From: Clostridiales bacterium UBA5446
Lineage (GTDB): Bacteria; Bacillota; Clostridia; Oscillospirales; Oscillospiraceae
Direction of reading: 5' to 3'
DNA: 20,632 nt
NCBI GenBank assembly: GCA_002427465.1
Contig: DIRC01000024.1
Location: 1-20,632, forward strand
The position numbers and the translations under genes were made by a program. Under the pieces are notes generated by a model. It was not told the DNA's origin, did no database searches, and saw only the letters and a program-made list of their open reading frames with translations. Shown piece by piece: positions 14,291 through 20,632 of the stretch (the first letter of the stretch is position 1; the number at the start of each line of letters is the position of its first letter).

Positions 14291-15247
14291 CTACCGGGAA
14301 TGTTCGTCTTTGGTCGCTTTCCGCGTAAACGGTTGAAGCTGATATGGGGTCACGCCGTTTTCCGGCTTAATGAAGCTTATATATCCGGCTGAATGGATTG
14401 CGTTTTTAGTGAGTTGCCGCTGCCATGCGCTCTGGCTCGGAGCCCACTTGAATCCATGCTTTTTCAATTCCTGCCGCTGCTCCGGGGTCGGCTTATCATC
14501 AAAGAACAGTTGCAAGCGGTTTTCGGCTTCGTTGGCCTCGGCCCTGCCGCCCTCAAACGACCACCCGGTATACTCGGACTTGTTTTTCAGATCGTCAATG
14601 CGCTGCTGCACCCTGCGAATATTTGCATTATTATTTGACAAGTGATAGGCCGGAAACGGTACGGCATCCTTACGCCAATCGCGGGACATAGACGCATTGA
14701 TCTGTCCAATTTGATCCGCCGTCAATTCCGGACAGCCCTCCAGCGTTTTATGCTTACGGAAATAAGCATTGACCGCCTTCATAAAGCCCTGCTCCTCTTT
14801 CATCCCGTCCAGCTTGTTTTCCAGCTTATCCACGGCAAGCGTATCATCCGCGCTGATCCCGCCCATGCCGGTGGATCGTATTTTGTCCAAATAGCCCTTG
14901 ATGTGCATATATTCACCCATGTTCCTATCCCGAGCCGCGTTTTGCTTTTCCTTTTTGCGCACAGGGAAATTAGCAGGGCCAGCAATCAACACTGACGGAA
15001 CACGCGCATCAATGGCATTGCGCTCGTTGAGGTTCTCGGCCAGCTTACGCGCATAGAGGTCGAGCAGACGATCAATTCTTTCGTGGTACATCGGGTCAAC
15101 ATGCGATTTCTGCTGCTCTCCGAATTCATATGCCTGATCCACCATTGCCCGGTATTCAGCCGTTGCGGAGCCGGGGGCATAATTATAAAAGCTGTTGAGT
15201 TCCTTCGCCCGCCGCGCCGCATCTTCGTTTATATCGTAATAGGCCAA
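14291..15247 (-). CDS. Conserved-looking mobile-element protein, function unknown
   Basis: The 318-residue protein starts MAYYDINEDAARRAKEL and has a helical N-terminal half with ARVPSVLIAGPANFPVRKKE, a coiled-coil-prone middle, and a C-terminal motif FKWAPSQSAWQRQLT. I have seen similar proteins in clostridial phages and integrative elements but know no function; the final motif recurs in large polyvalent proteins. The start codon is TTG at 15247, eleven bases after AAAGGAGG. There are no membrane segments. It is probably in one operon with the gene upstream at 15301 and the small gene and mobC downstream. Confidence 0.65.
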   Translation of the reverse strand: MAYYDINEDAARRAKELNSFYNYAPGSATAEYRAMVDQAYEFGEQQKSHVDPMYHERIDRLLDLYARKLAENLNERNAIDARVPSVLIAGPANFPVRKKEKQNAARDRNMGEYMHIKGYLDKIRSTGMGGISADDTLAVDKLENKLDGMKEEQGFMKAVNAYFRKHKTLEGCPELTADQIGQINASMSRDWRKDAVPFPAYHLSNNNANIRRVQQRIDDLKNKSEYTGWSFEGGRAEANEAENRLQLFFDDKPTPEQRQELKKHGFKWAPSQSAWQRQLTKNAIHSAGYISFIKPENGVTPYQLQPFTRKATKDEHSR

Positions 15248-15271
15248 TAAGCTATATTCCTCCTTTGCAAA

Positions 15272-15304
15272 ATGAAACTACGGGCCAAAGGCCCGCAGCT
15301 TCAT
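15272..15304 (-). terminator. Hairpin overlapping the stop of the 196-residue gene
   Basis: CGGGCC/GGCCCG around AAA, extended by ATGAA/TTCAT. On the minus strand it is followed by TTTTGC. It may be a partial terminator or an RNA-stabilising stem between two operon genes. Confidence 0.5.
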
Positions 15305-15891
15305 CTGTTTTTATTTGCATCTTTTTTCGGCACAGGCTGGGAAGAATGGTCTTGCCCGGCGGCGCGTTCCGCACCCTCGGCAAGCTGGGCGGCAATGGAG
15401 GGCCTTTGCCGGTCTGGATTGCTCTGCGCCGCCCGGAGCTCGTAATCGTCAAGCTGCTTTTCGGTCAGCGGCGTGGAATAGGTTAAAATCCCCCATGCCC
15501 GAAACGCCCCGCCCTCCACCGGCATACGTTTGTCAAAGCTCACTATCGTCAGAGGCTCTCTGCCGATTTTGGGGAATGTGCCAATGTCAATAGGCTGTTG
15601 TGTTGAAAAATAGCTGTATAGCTCCATTTCGGGGAATGTAGAACGCGCCGCAACGCCGTACTGCGTCTGATGGTCTGCAACGCGCTGCACCAAATCCCGT
15701 TTTGCTGCGCTCTCCTCGGTGGTATAGTGGCCCCAATAATAATCACGCTTGCCGTTTTCCTCGGTAAGCTGCCATGTGACAAAGGGCTGCGGCGCGTTTG
15801 GGTTTTCCGCGAGGGCAAAGCCGCGGTTGTTCGTAAAGATTATGGACTCCTTGATTTCATAGCCGTGTACCATTTCTTTTTCTCTGCTCAT
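15301..15891 (-). CDS. Accessory protein of Tn1549-like elements, function unknown
   Basis: The 196-residue protein has an N-terminal alpha/beta part (HGYEIKESIIFTNNRGFALA, VTWQLTEENGKRDYYWGHY), a middle segment (GAFRAWGILTYSTPLTEKQL) and a disordered Lys/Gln-rich end. The segment LTEKQLDDYELRAAQSNPD resembles portions of DUF4316/YodL-type proteins near relaxase genes in Clostridia. Role unknown; no catalytic motif seen. The ATG at 15891 follows AAGGAAG about ten bases away. A shorter start (MVHGYEIKE) is possible. It is the first gene of the block leading to mobC. Confidence 0.55.
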   Translation of the reverse strand: MSREKEMVHGYEIKESIIFTNNRGFALAENPNAPQPFVTWQLTEENGKRDYYWGHYTTEESAAKRDLVQRVADHQTQYGVAARSTFPEMELYSYFSTQQPIDIGTFPKIGREPLTIVSFDKRMPVEGGAFRAWGILTYSTPLTEKQLDDYELRAAQSNPDRQRPSIAAQLAEGAERAAGQDHSSQPVPKKDANKNR

Positions 15892-15910
15892 AAGCTGTTC
15901 ACTTCCTTAT

Positions 15911-16014
15911 ATGTTCGATTTTCCTATGTAAAAGGTGTTACATATCGACAGCCCCCCAAAACGGCCCCGCAAAGCCGCATGGATGGGGGCCTTTTGGGGG
16001 AGCAAATCGAACAT
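15911..16014. repeat. Nested inverted repeats: 11-bp outer arms with two inner stems
   Basis: The outer arms ATGTTCGATTT (15911-15921) and AAATCGAACAT (16004-16014) are exact reverse complements. Inside lie TATGTAA/TTACATA (15925-15944) and a GC-rich stem (about 15952-15968 with 15985-16000). The latter is followed on the minus strand by no long T run. It could end the VLP transcript or be a DNA site used in transfer. Confidence 0.55.
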
Positions 16015-16310
16015 TACACCCCTTTGCTGCCGCCGCGCTTTTCCCGCATCCGTTCGCGAGCCTTGCAGCGATCCGCCTCGCGCTGGCAGGCCGGAGAGCA
16101 ATAAGCCCGCTTTCCCTGCTGGATAAAAGGATTGCCGCACACGGAACAAGAGCAGGTGTCCGGCGCGGCGCGGCCCAAAAGGGCCGCCTCCAGCGCCGGG
16201 TCGGCGGGCAGCACCGCATCACGAAAATATTTGCAGTATGCGCCCGTCCACCACTTATTCAGCATGTAGCACTCACAATCCAGCGGTAGACATCCATATT
16301 TATTAAGGCG
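16014..16310 (-). pseudogene. Cysteine-rich VLP protein, 5'-truncated
   Basis: The readable part contains CLPLDCECYMLNKWWTGAYC, KYFRDAVLPADPALEAALLG and a zinc-finger-like end (CSVCGNPFIQQGKRAYCSPAC) with a basic tail, matching the cysteine-rich VLP proteins of clostridial conjugative elements. Homology stops at about 16300-16310. The frame formally continues to 16535 but there it runs antisense to the acyl-CoA ligase, so that part is not credible. The start codon and the N-terminal cysteines are missing. Function is unknown even in intact homologues. The truncation marks the right-hand junction of the element. Confidence 0.75.
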
Positions 16311-17318
16311 GCGGCTCACAGTCAGCAGAGCACGTTTCTGACGGTTATGGGGTATCTGCTTGAGCCGGACGCGGTAAATTGCAACGATGTTGCACTGAAC
16401 TATGCGCCGCTGTTTCATATCGGCGGGCTGTTTACAATGTTGAAAATTCTTTCCGCTGGCGCCACATTTTATTTGCTGTCCAGCTTTGACTCGGAGCGAA
16501 TTATAAAGGTCATCACCGAAGAACGCGTTACCCAAATGGCACTGATCCCGCCTACCATTATTGACCGGTTCAGAGAGGCGCGAGGCAGAAACGATATTGA
16601 CCTTTCATCGCTGCGACTGCTGTTAATGGCGGGCGGCTACAGTGACGAGGCCACTGCGGAAAAAGCCTTTGAACTCATGCCCGATGTACTCTTTATGAAT
16701 GCATATGGACATTCTGAAAATGCCATACATTTTTCAAATGTATTCAATCGCGAGCAATATTACGCAGACAAGAGTATTATCGGCTCCGTTGGAATCCCCC
16801 AGGCTCTCTATGAAGCAAAAATTGTCAAGGACGACGGAACCGAGGCAGCGTGCGGAGAATGCGGAGAGGTCTACGGTCGAAGTGTCGCGATGATGGCCGG
16901 TTATAAGGGCAGAACAGATTCATTCACACCGGACGGCTGGTTTGCCACAGGTGATGTCATGCGTCGTGATGCTAACGGGAATTACTATTTTCTCTCGCGT
17001 AGCAAAGATATGATAAAAAGCGGCGGTGAGAACATCTATGCCAGCGAGGTCGAAAATGCTATTACGCTGGATAGTGACGGTGTTGCAGAATGTGCGGTTA
17101 TCGGCCTGCCAGACAGGGAATGGGGCGAAATTGTGACGGCGGCGGTCGTGCTCCGCCCGGGCGTTCAGATGACTGAGGACGATGTTATAAACCACTGCAA
17201 AACGACCATCGCGAGTTACAAAAAGCCGAAGAAGGTTTTCTTTCTTCCAGAGCTTCCCCTCAGCGGCGTGGGAAAGGTGCAAAAATATGTCCTGCGCGAA
17301 ATGCTGATGCAAATGTAG
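16308..17318 (+). pseudogene. Acyl-CoA synthetase (AMP-forming), N-terminus missing
   Basis: The visible 336 residues cover the end of the N-terminal domain and the whole C-terminal lid: LNYAPLFHIGGL, YGHSEN (A5 core), DGWFATGDV (A7), SRSKDMIKSGGENIYASEVE (A8) and SGVGKVQKYVLRE (A10 lysine region). The phosphate-binding TSGTTGxPKG motif and everything before it are absent because the gene begins at the element junction; a TAG at 16287 closes the frame. The ATG at 16347 is internal, not a true start. An intact enzyme would form acyl-CoA and AMP. It was probably in an operon with the crotonase 84 bases downstream. Nonfunctional as seen. Confidence 0.85.
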
Positions 17319-17402
17319 GATATTTAGAAGCTAGCTTGAAGCTACGGACAGAATCTGAAGGCGAAGTTGAACGTTTAAATTAGTATTTTAGGAGGTTTTT
17401 TC

Positions 17403-18191
17403 ATGAAATTAACAGATGTTTTGTTTGAAATAAGAGATGGCGTAGGCTACATTACCCTTAATCGGCCGAAAAAAATGAATCCCATAAGCATCTCAGTCGT
17501 CCATGAACTGCTTCAATGCGTGGAAGCTTGTGAGTCTCCGGATGTGCGCGCGGTTGTCTTTCGCGGAGCGGGCGGCAATTTCTCCGGCGGCGGCGATATT
17601 TCAACGATGAAAGATAGTATAGGCGCAGAAACATCCACCGCGTACGAGGATGCCCGCCTGATTGGCACATTGCCAATTAAAATCCGCCAGCTGCGCAAAC
17701 CGACCATCGCCTGGGTCGAAGGCGCTGTCGCCGGTGGCGGTATGGGAATAATAATGGCTTGTGACTTCATCTATGCTCAGGAAGAGAGCAAAATGGTCTT
17801 CGCGTTTGTCAACGTAGGCCTTGTTCCTGATACCGGTGCGGCTTATACGGTGACTCGTACGCTCGGCTATGTCAGGGCCACCGAGCTCTTTATGAGCGGC
17901 CGCGCTTTTTCAGGAAAAGAAGCGTTTGAAATGGGTCTCATCACGAAGGCTGTTCCGGCGGCCGAACTGGAAGAGGTCGTCACGAAGCAGATTAGGAAGC
18001 TGGCGAACGGACCGACCACAACTTACGGCAACATCAAGGAAATGATCAACAGGGCGATTCTTGCCAACATGGAGGGAGACGGTCTGGACGCAGAGGCTGA
18101 GTTGCAGGAAGCTTGCATGAAGACCAGTGATTTTCGTGAGAGCGTAATGGCTTTCCTCGAAAAACGTAAGCCTATACTGACCGGCAAATAA
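17403..18191 (+). CDS. Enoyl-CoA hydratase/isomerase (crotonase) family protein
   Basis: The 262-residue protein has the crotonase landmarks: VGYITLNRPKKMNPIS, the oxyanion segment FSGGGDIS (around residue 60), the second oxyanion glycine AVAGGGMGIIMACD (around residue 110) and GLVPDTGAAY. Family members hydrate or isomerise enoyl-CoA esters; the substrate cannot be read. The ATG is preceded by AGGAGG nine bases away. It follows the truncated CoA ligase, so the pair likely served one acyl-CoA pathway. Its stop codon coincides with the join to a CoA-transferase tail. It appears intact. Confidence 0.9.
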   Translation: MKLTDVLFEIRDGVGYITLNRPKKMNPISISVVHELLQCVEACESPDVRAVVFRGAGGNFSGGGDISTMKDSIGAETSTAYEDARLIGTLPIKIRQLRKPTIAWVEGAVAGGGMGIIMACDFIYAQEESKMVFAFVNVGLVPDTGAAYTVTRTLGYVRATELFMSGRAFSGKEAFEMGLITKAVPAAELEEVVTKQIRKLANGPTTTYGNIKEMINRAILANMEGDGLDAEAELQEACMKTSDFRESVMAFLEKRKPILTGK

Positions 18192-18297
18192 AAAGGACAC
18201 CAACGACATCCTCGAGGACCTCGGCTTTACCTCCGAAGACGTTGCAAAGCTCGGCGAGGCGGGCGCGGTTCGTCAGGGCGAGATTCTGGATAAATAG
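18190..18297 (+). pseudogene. 3' tail of a CaiB/BaiF-type CoA-transferase
   Basis: A short frame reads KKDTNDILEDLGFTSEDVAK, then LGEAGAVRQGEILDK and a TAG. This is the typical C-terminal end of class III CoA-transferases (nTxxILxxLGxxxxxIxxLxxxGAV). The rest of the gene is absent: it begins within the crotonase stop codon. Base composition rises in GC at the same point. So a deletion or a join removed nearly all of the gene. Family assignment from about 35 residues is tentative. Confidence 0.55.
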
Positions 18298-18322
18298 CAA
18301 AAGCGTGAGAAAGCGGTTTTGA

Positions 18323-18351
18323 GGCATGCGGGAACTCGCTTCCCGCATGCC
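18323..18351 (+). terminator. 12-bp perfect hairpin upstream of the FAD oxidase gene
   Basis: GGCATGCGGGAA and TTCCCGCATGCC pair perfectly around CTCGC. Only GTTTAAA follows, so it is a weak terminator or a leader stem. It separates the CoA-transferase tail from the next gene, whose binding site AAAGGAG comes five bases later. Confidence 0.55.
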
Positions 18352-18371
18352 GTTTAAAGGAGTATAGTTTT

Positions 18372-19772
18372 ATGGGACATTATAATGAGCTTTCCGCGCA
18401 GCTGGCGCGGGAGATAGAGGCCATCGTGGACGAGGGTCGGTTTTATATAAGAGAGAGTATGAAGCCGGATTTCTCGCACGACGAGAAGGCGATGTACGGC
18501 ACGGCGGCGCCGGAGGCGGCGGTGGAGGTCGCCTCCGCCGAGGAAATTGCCGCAATAATGAGGCTGTGCAACGACGCGGGCGTGCCTATAACCGTGCGCG
18601 GCGCGGGCACGGGCCTGTGCGGCGGCAGCGTCGCCATGAGCGGCGGGCTTGTGCTCAGCATGGCGAAAATGAACAAAATTATTGCGCTGGATGAGGACAA
18701 TCTCACGATCACCGTCGAGCCGGGCGTCACCCTGCAGGAGGTCATGGACGCCGCCGCCGAGAAGGGGCTCTGCTACCCGCCGGACCCCGGCGAAAAGACG
18801 GCTAGCATCGGTGGAAACCTTAACACCAACGCGGGCGGCCCGCGCGCGATGAGGTTCGGCGCCACGCGCGATTACGTGCTCGCCGCGACGGCGGTGCTGC
18901 CGACCGGCGAAATAATAAAGCTCGGCGCGCCGGTGGTAAAGAGCAGCAACGGACTGAACCTTTTGCAGCTCGTCATCGGCTCGGAGGGCACGCTTGCAGT
19001 CGTCACGGAGCTGACGCTGAAGCTGATACCCGCGAAGAAATATGACATCAGCTTTCTGATGCCGTATGAGAGCGTGGCGGAGGCGATGAGCGCCGCGATA
19101 GTGCTGAAAAAAGCCAGCCTCGACCCCGTGGGGCTTGAGCTTGTTGCGCGTGAGTTCATCGAGTTTTCGGCGAGCTTTACGGGTGAGCACACGCTGCCCG
19201 AGGACGGAGAGGCGACCCTGATCGTCACCTTCGAGGCGAATACGGAGGACGCGCTCGACATGCTCATGGAGCAGTTCGCGGAGCTCGCCGAGGAGACCGG
19301 GCCGCTGGACATTTTGGTGGTGGATACACCGACGCTCAAAAGGAGCATCTGGGCGGCGCATGCGGCGCTCAACACATCTATAGAATCAGGTGTAAAGCGC
19401 TTTGACGAGAGCGATGTCGTGCTGCCGATGACGAAGGTCGCGGAATATATCGAGGCGGTTAGCGAGCTTGCCTCTGCGATGGGCCTTACGATGCAGGTGT
19501 ACGGACACGCAGGCGACGGCAGTCTGCACATCTTTGTGTACAACGATGAGCTGGAGGCCGAGTCTTTCGCCTCCAAGTCTGCGGCATTCATGACCGACAG
19601 CTACGCAAAATGCACGGAGCTGGGCGGAGTTGTCTCCGGGGAGCACGGCATCGGACACGGCAAGAAGGCGTACCTCGAGGCCGCGCTGGGCGAGGATGTC
19701 ATGGGCCTCATGCGCCGCGTCAAGGCCGCGTTTGACCCGAAGGAGATACTCAATCCCGGAAAGGTGGTATAG
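18372..19772 (+). CDS. GlcD-family FAD-linked oxidoreductase (D-lactate/glycolate dehydrogenase type)
   Basis: The 466-residue protein has the PCMH FAD-binding motif (ITVRGAGTGLCGGSVAMSGG, then MNKIIALDEDNLTITVEPGV and SIGGNLNTNAGGPRA) and the C-terminal FAD-oxidase domain ending HAGDGSLHIFVYND and SGEHGIGHGKK. Such enzymes oxidise 2-hydroxy acids; those next to EtfB/EtfA genes in anaerobes work with electron-transfer flavoprotein, for example the lactate dehydrogenase-Etf complexes of acetogens. An EtfB stub follows at once, so the same is inferred here. The ATG has AAAGGAG upstream. Intact, GC-rich, and unlike the preceding genes in composition. Confidence 0.9.
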   Translation: MGHYNELSAQLAREIEAIVDEGRFYIRESMKPDFSHDEKAMYGTAAPEAAVEVASAEEIAAIMRLCNDAGVPITVRGAGTGLCGGSVAMSGGLVLSMAKMNKIIALDEDNLTITVEPGVTLQEVMDAAAEKGLCYPPDPGEKTASIGGNLNTNAGGPRAMRFGATRDYVLAATAVLPTGEIIKLGAPVVKSSNGLNLLQLVIGSEGTLAVVTELTLKLIPAKKYDISFLMPYESVAEAMSAAIVLKKASLDPVGLELVAREFIEFSASFTGEHTLPEDGEATLIVTFEANTEDALDMLMEQFAELAEETGPLDILVVDTPTLKRSIWAAHAALNTSIESGVKRFDESDVVLPMTKVAEYIEAVSELASAMGLTMQVYGHAGDGSLHIFVYNDELEAESFASKSAAFMTDSYAKCTELGGVVSGEHGIGHGKKAYLEAALGEDVMGLMRRVKAAFDPKEILNPGKVV

Positions 19773-19966
19773 CTGAAATACTCAAGATTCCAGCGTGCGT
19801 GAAGCAGGTGCCGGATGTGGGCCAGATGTGGATGGATCCGGCGACTGGGAAGATAATCCGCGAGGGCGTCCCGGCGATACACAACCCGCTGGACGGCAAC
19901 GCCTTAGCGGCGGCGCTGAGTGTCAAGGAGCAGTACGGCGGAGAGATCACGCTGATAACCATGGGG
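19773..19966 (+). pseudogene. Electron transfer flavoprotein beta subunit (EtfB), N-terminal stub
   Basis: The reading ILKIPACVKQVPDVGQMW, then IHNPLDGNALAAALSVKEQY and ITLITMG, is the N-terminus of EtfB, the AMP/FAD-binding small subunit of ETF. It stops matching after TMG and enters transposase sequence. The start is damaged: the position expected to read ATGAAAATACTC reads CTGAAATACTC, a changed start codon plus a missing A. A GTG at 19799 is the only standard start and would skip the first strand. EtfA would normally follow but is absent. Confidence 0.75.
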
Positions 19967-20548
19967 CTTTGCGCAGCAAATACGCCATCAGCGATACGCG
20001 TATTGTAGCAAGGTGGGTAAAGAAATATAATGGTCATGAAGATTTCGGGCAGCCATGCGCTGGAGGTAGATTTAACATGACCAAGGGGAGAAAAACGACA
20101 CGGGATGAGCATATAGAGATTGTCAGTCACTGTATAGCTAACAGCAAAAATTATTGTGAAACAATCGAACGGTACGGTGTGCCGTATCAGCAAATTTACT
20201 CATGGGTAAGGAAATACGAAGCATGCGGAGTAGATACGCTTTTAGACCGCCGTGGAATGCGCAAGGACAAGGCCTCCATGAGTGAGGTAGAGAAACTACA
20301 TGCGCAGTTGAAGCTCGCAGAGGCAGAGAATCTGCGCTTACAGATGGAGAACGAACTATTAAAAATTGGAGGCGCTAGAAAGGTGGATAGACGAGGGCTA
20401 AGTTTGGTGCGTCTTGAAAACAAATATTTAGCGATGGAGAGCCTGCACGAAAAGAAGAAATATCCCATCACCACACTCTGCGACACTCTGGAACTTAATC
20501 GCTCATCCTATTACAAATGGCTCAGCCGTGATGCCGATACGCAGGAGG
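19967..20548 (+). mobile_element. IS3-family transposase fragment (OrfA and start of OrfB)
   Basis: The coding frame enters at KYAISDTRIVARWVKKYN, the end of a first helix-turn-helix, continues with a second (ERYGVPYQQIYSWVRKYE), a leucine-zipper-like coiled coil (EVEKLHAQLKLAEAENLRLQ) and the OrfB start (RLENKYLAMESLHEKKKYPI ... RSSYYKWLSR). The first HTH helices and the left terminal repeat are missing, and OrfB ends after about 50 residues, before its DDE catalytic core. OrfA and OrfB lie in one frame rather than the usual -1 arrangement. It cannot move by itself. Left and right limits are approximate. Confidence 0.75.
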
Positions 20549-20632
20549 CTATTGTGGTGTTTGCGGGTTCAACTCTAATGTAGCCGATACAATACCATTT
20601 TCACAGTTGTACCAAAAATACCCGTCATGTTT
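20549..20632 (-). CDS. Partial minus-strand reading at the window edge, unidentified
   Basis: From the right edge the minus strand reads KHDGYFWYNCENGIVSATLE and then LNPQTPQ and TAG (20549-20551). The composition is protein-like and it begins just where the IS3 OrfB homology ends, so it may be the C-terminus of another gene. Only 27 codons are visible and I do not recognise a family. Confidence 0.25.
   Translation of the reverse strand, partial: KHDGYFWYNCENGIVSATLELNPQTPQ

Larger units (their letters stand above)
4174..16310. mobile_element. Integrated mobilizable element of Tn4451/Tn5397 type with serine recombinase, relaxase and MobC
   Basis: Between the tRNA-Pro terminator and a truncated acyl-CoA ligase lies a block of mobile-element genes: large serine recombinase, TnpW-like protein, sigma factor, response regulator, BlaI/BlaR1-like pair, relaxase, CD1845-like protein, MobC and a cysteine-rich VLP protein. 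Gene content points to a mobilizable element that borrows a helper conjugation machine, because no VirB4, VirD4 or TraG gene is present. The left limit is placed between the tRNA end and the recombinase stop; the right limit is where the VLP reading stops resembling its family and ligase coding begins. No repeated attachment sequence was found at the two limits, and the right part may be missing. Confidence 0.75.

Noticed and set aside
16311..16535. Upstream extension of the cysteine-rich VLP frame
   Set aside because: It lies antisense to well-conserved acyl-CoA ligase sequence and has no VLP-like content.
18354..19361. 335-codon minus-strand open frame opposite the FAD oxidase
   Set aside because: Its arginine- and histidine-rich composition is typical of a shadow of a GC-rich gene; the plus strand has clear FAD motifs.

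Overview
The window looks like a chromosome fragment from an anaerobic, probably spore-forming Clostridia-type Firmicute, possibly assembled from a metagenome. The reasons are a SpoIVFA/SpoIVFB-like M23–M50 pair, a TIGR03960/TIGR03936 radical-SAM pair, AGGAGG-type ribosome binding sites, a consensus sigma-A promoter, and a Tn4451/Tn5397-type mobile element. No species can be named from the sequence alone.

Layout. (1) Positions 1-4.06 kb, minus strand: a chromosomal block of four tightly packed genes (M23 peptidase, M50 protease, radical SAM protein, DUF2344 partner running off the left edge). (2) Positions 4.06-4.23 kb, plus strand: a consensus promoter, tRNA-Pro(CGG) and a strong terminator. 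(3) Positions about 4.2-16.3 kb: an integrated mobilizable element, mostly on the minus strand. It carries a large serine recombinase broken by one frameshift, a TnpW-like protein, a small sigma factor, an atypical response regulator, a BlaI/BlaR1-type regulatory pair (blaR1 has an internal TGA), a relaxase, a CD1845-like membrane protein, MobC, accessory proteins and a 5'-truncated cysteine-rich VLP gene. No VirB4/VirD4-type secretion genes are present, so what is visible is an IME or the remains of an ICE. One AT-rich gene on the opposite strand (12.6-13.7 kb) sits between mobC and the relaxase and is the best cargo candidate. (4) Positions 16.3-20.6 kb, plus strand: acyl-CoA and flavin-linked metabolism genes, several of them cut. 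There is an acyl-CoA ligase without its N-terminus, an intact crotonase, the 3' tail of a probable CaiB-type CoA-transferase, an intact GlcD-type FAD oxidase, an EtfB stub, and an IS3-family transposase fragment with both ends missing.

How it fits together. The recombinase would excise and integrate the element, and the relaxase with MobC would nick it for transfer by a helper conjugation system. The sigma factor, response regulator and BlaI are the element's own regulators. Five copies of a short hairpin (core TCTGGAC ... GTCCAGA) lie only between modules of the element, and two of them bracket the AT-rich blaI/blaR1 block. A roughly 220-base non-coding stretch closed by a long-range 11-bp inverted repeat, three CATGTCAG boxes at an exact 22-bp period, and two clusters of nested dyads (candidate oriT or regulatory sites) are the most unusual non-coding signals.

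The right-hand part contains at least four abrupt joins between truncated genes (about 16.31, 18.19, 19.97 and 20.54 kb). These may be real rearrangements or assembly joins, and the sequence alone cannot decide. Family names come from motif recognition, not from a database search.
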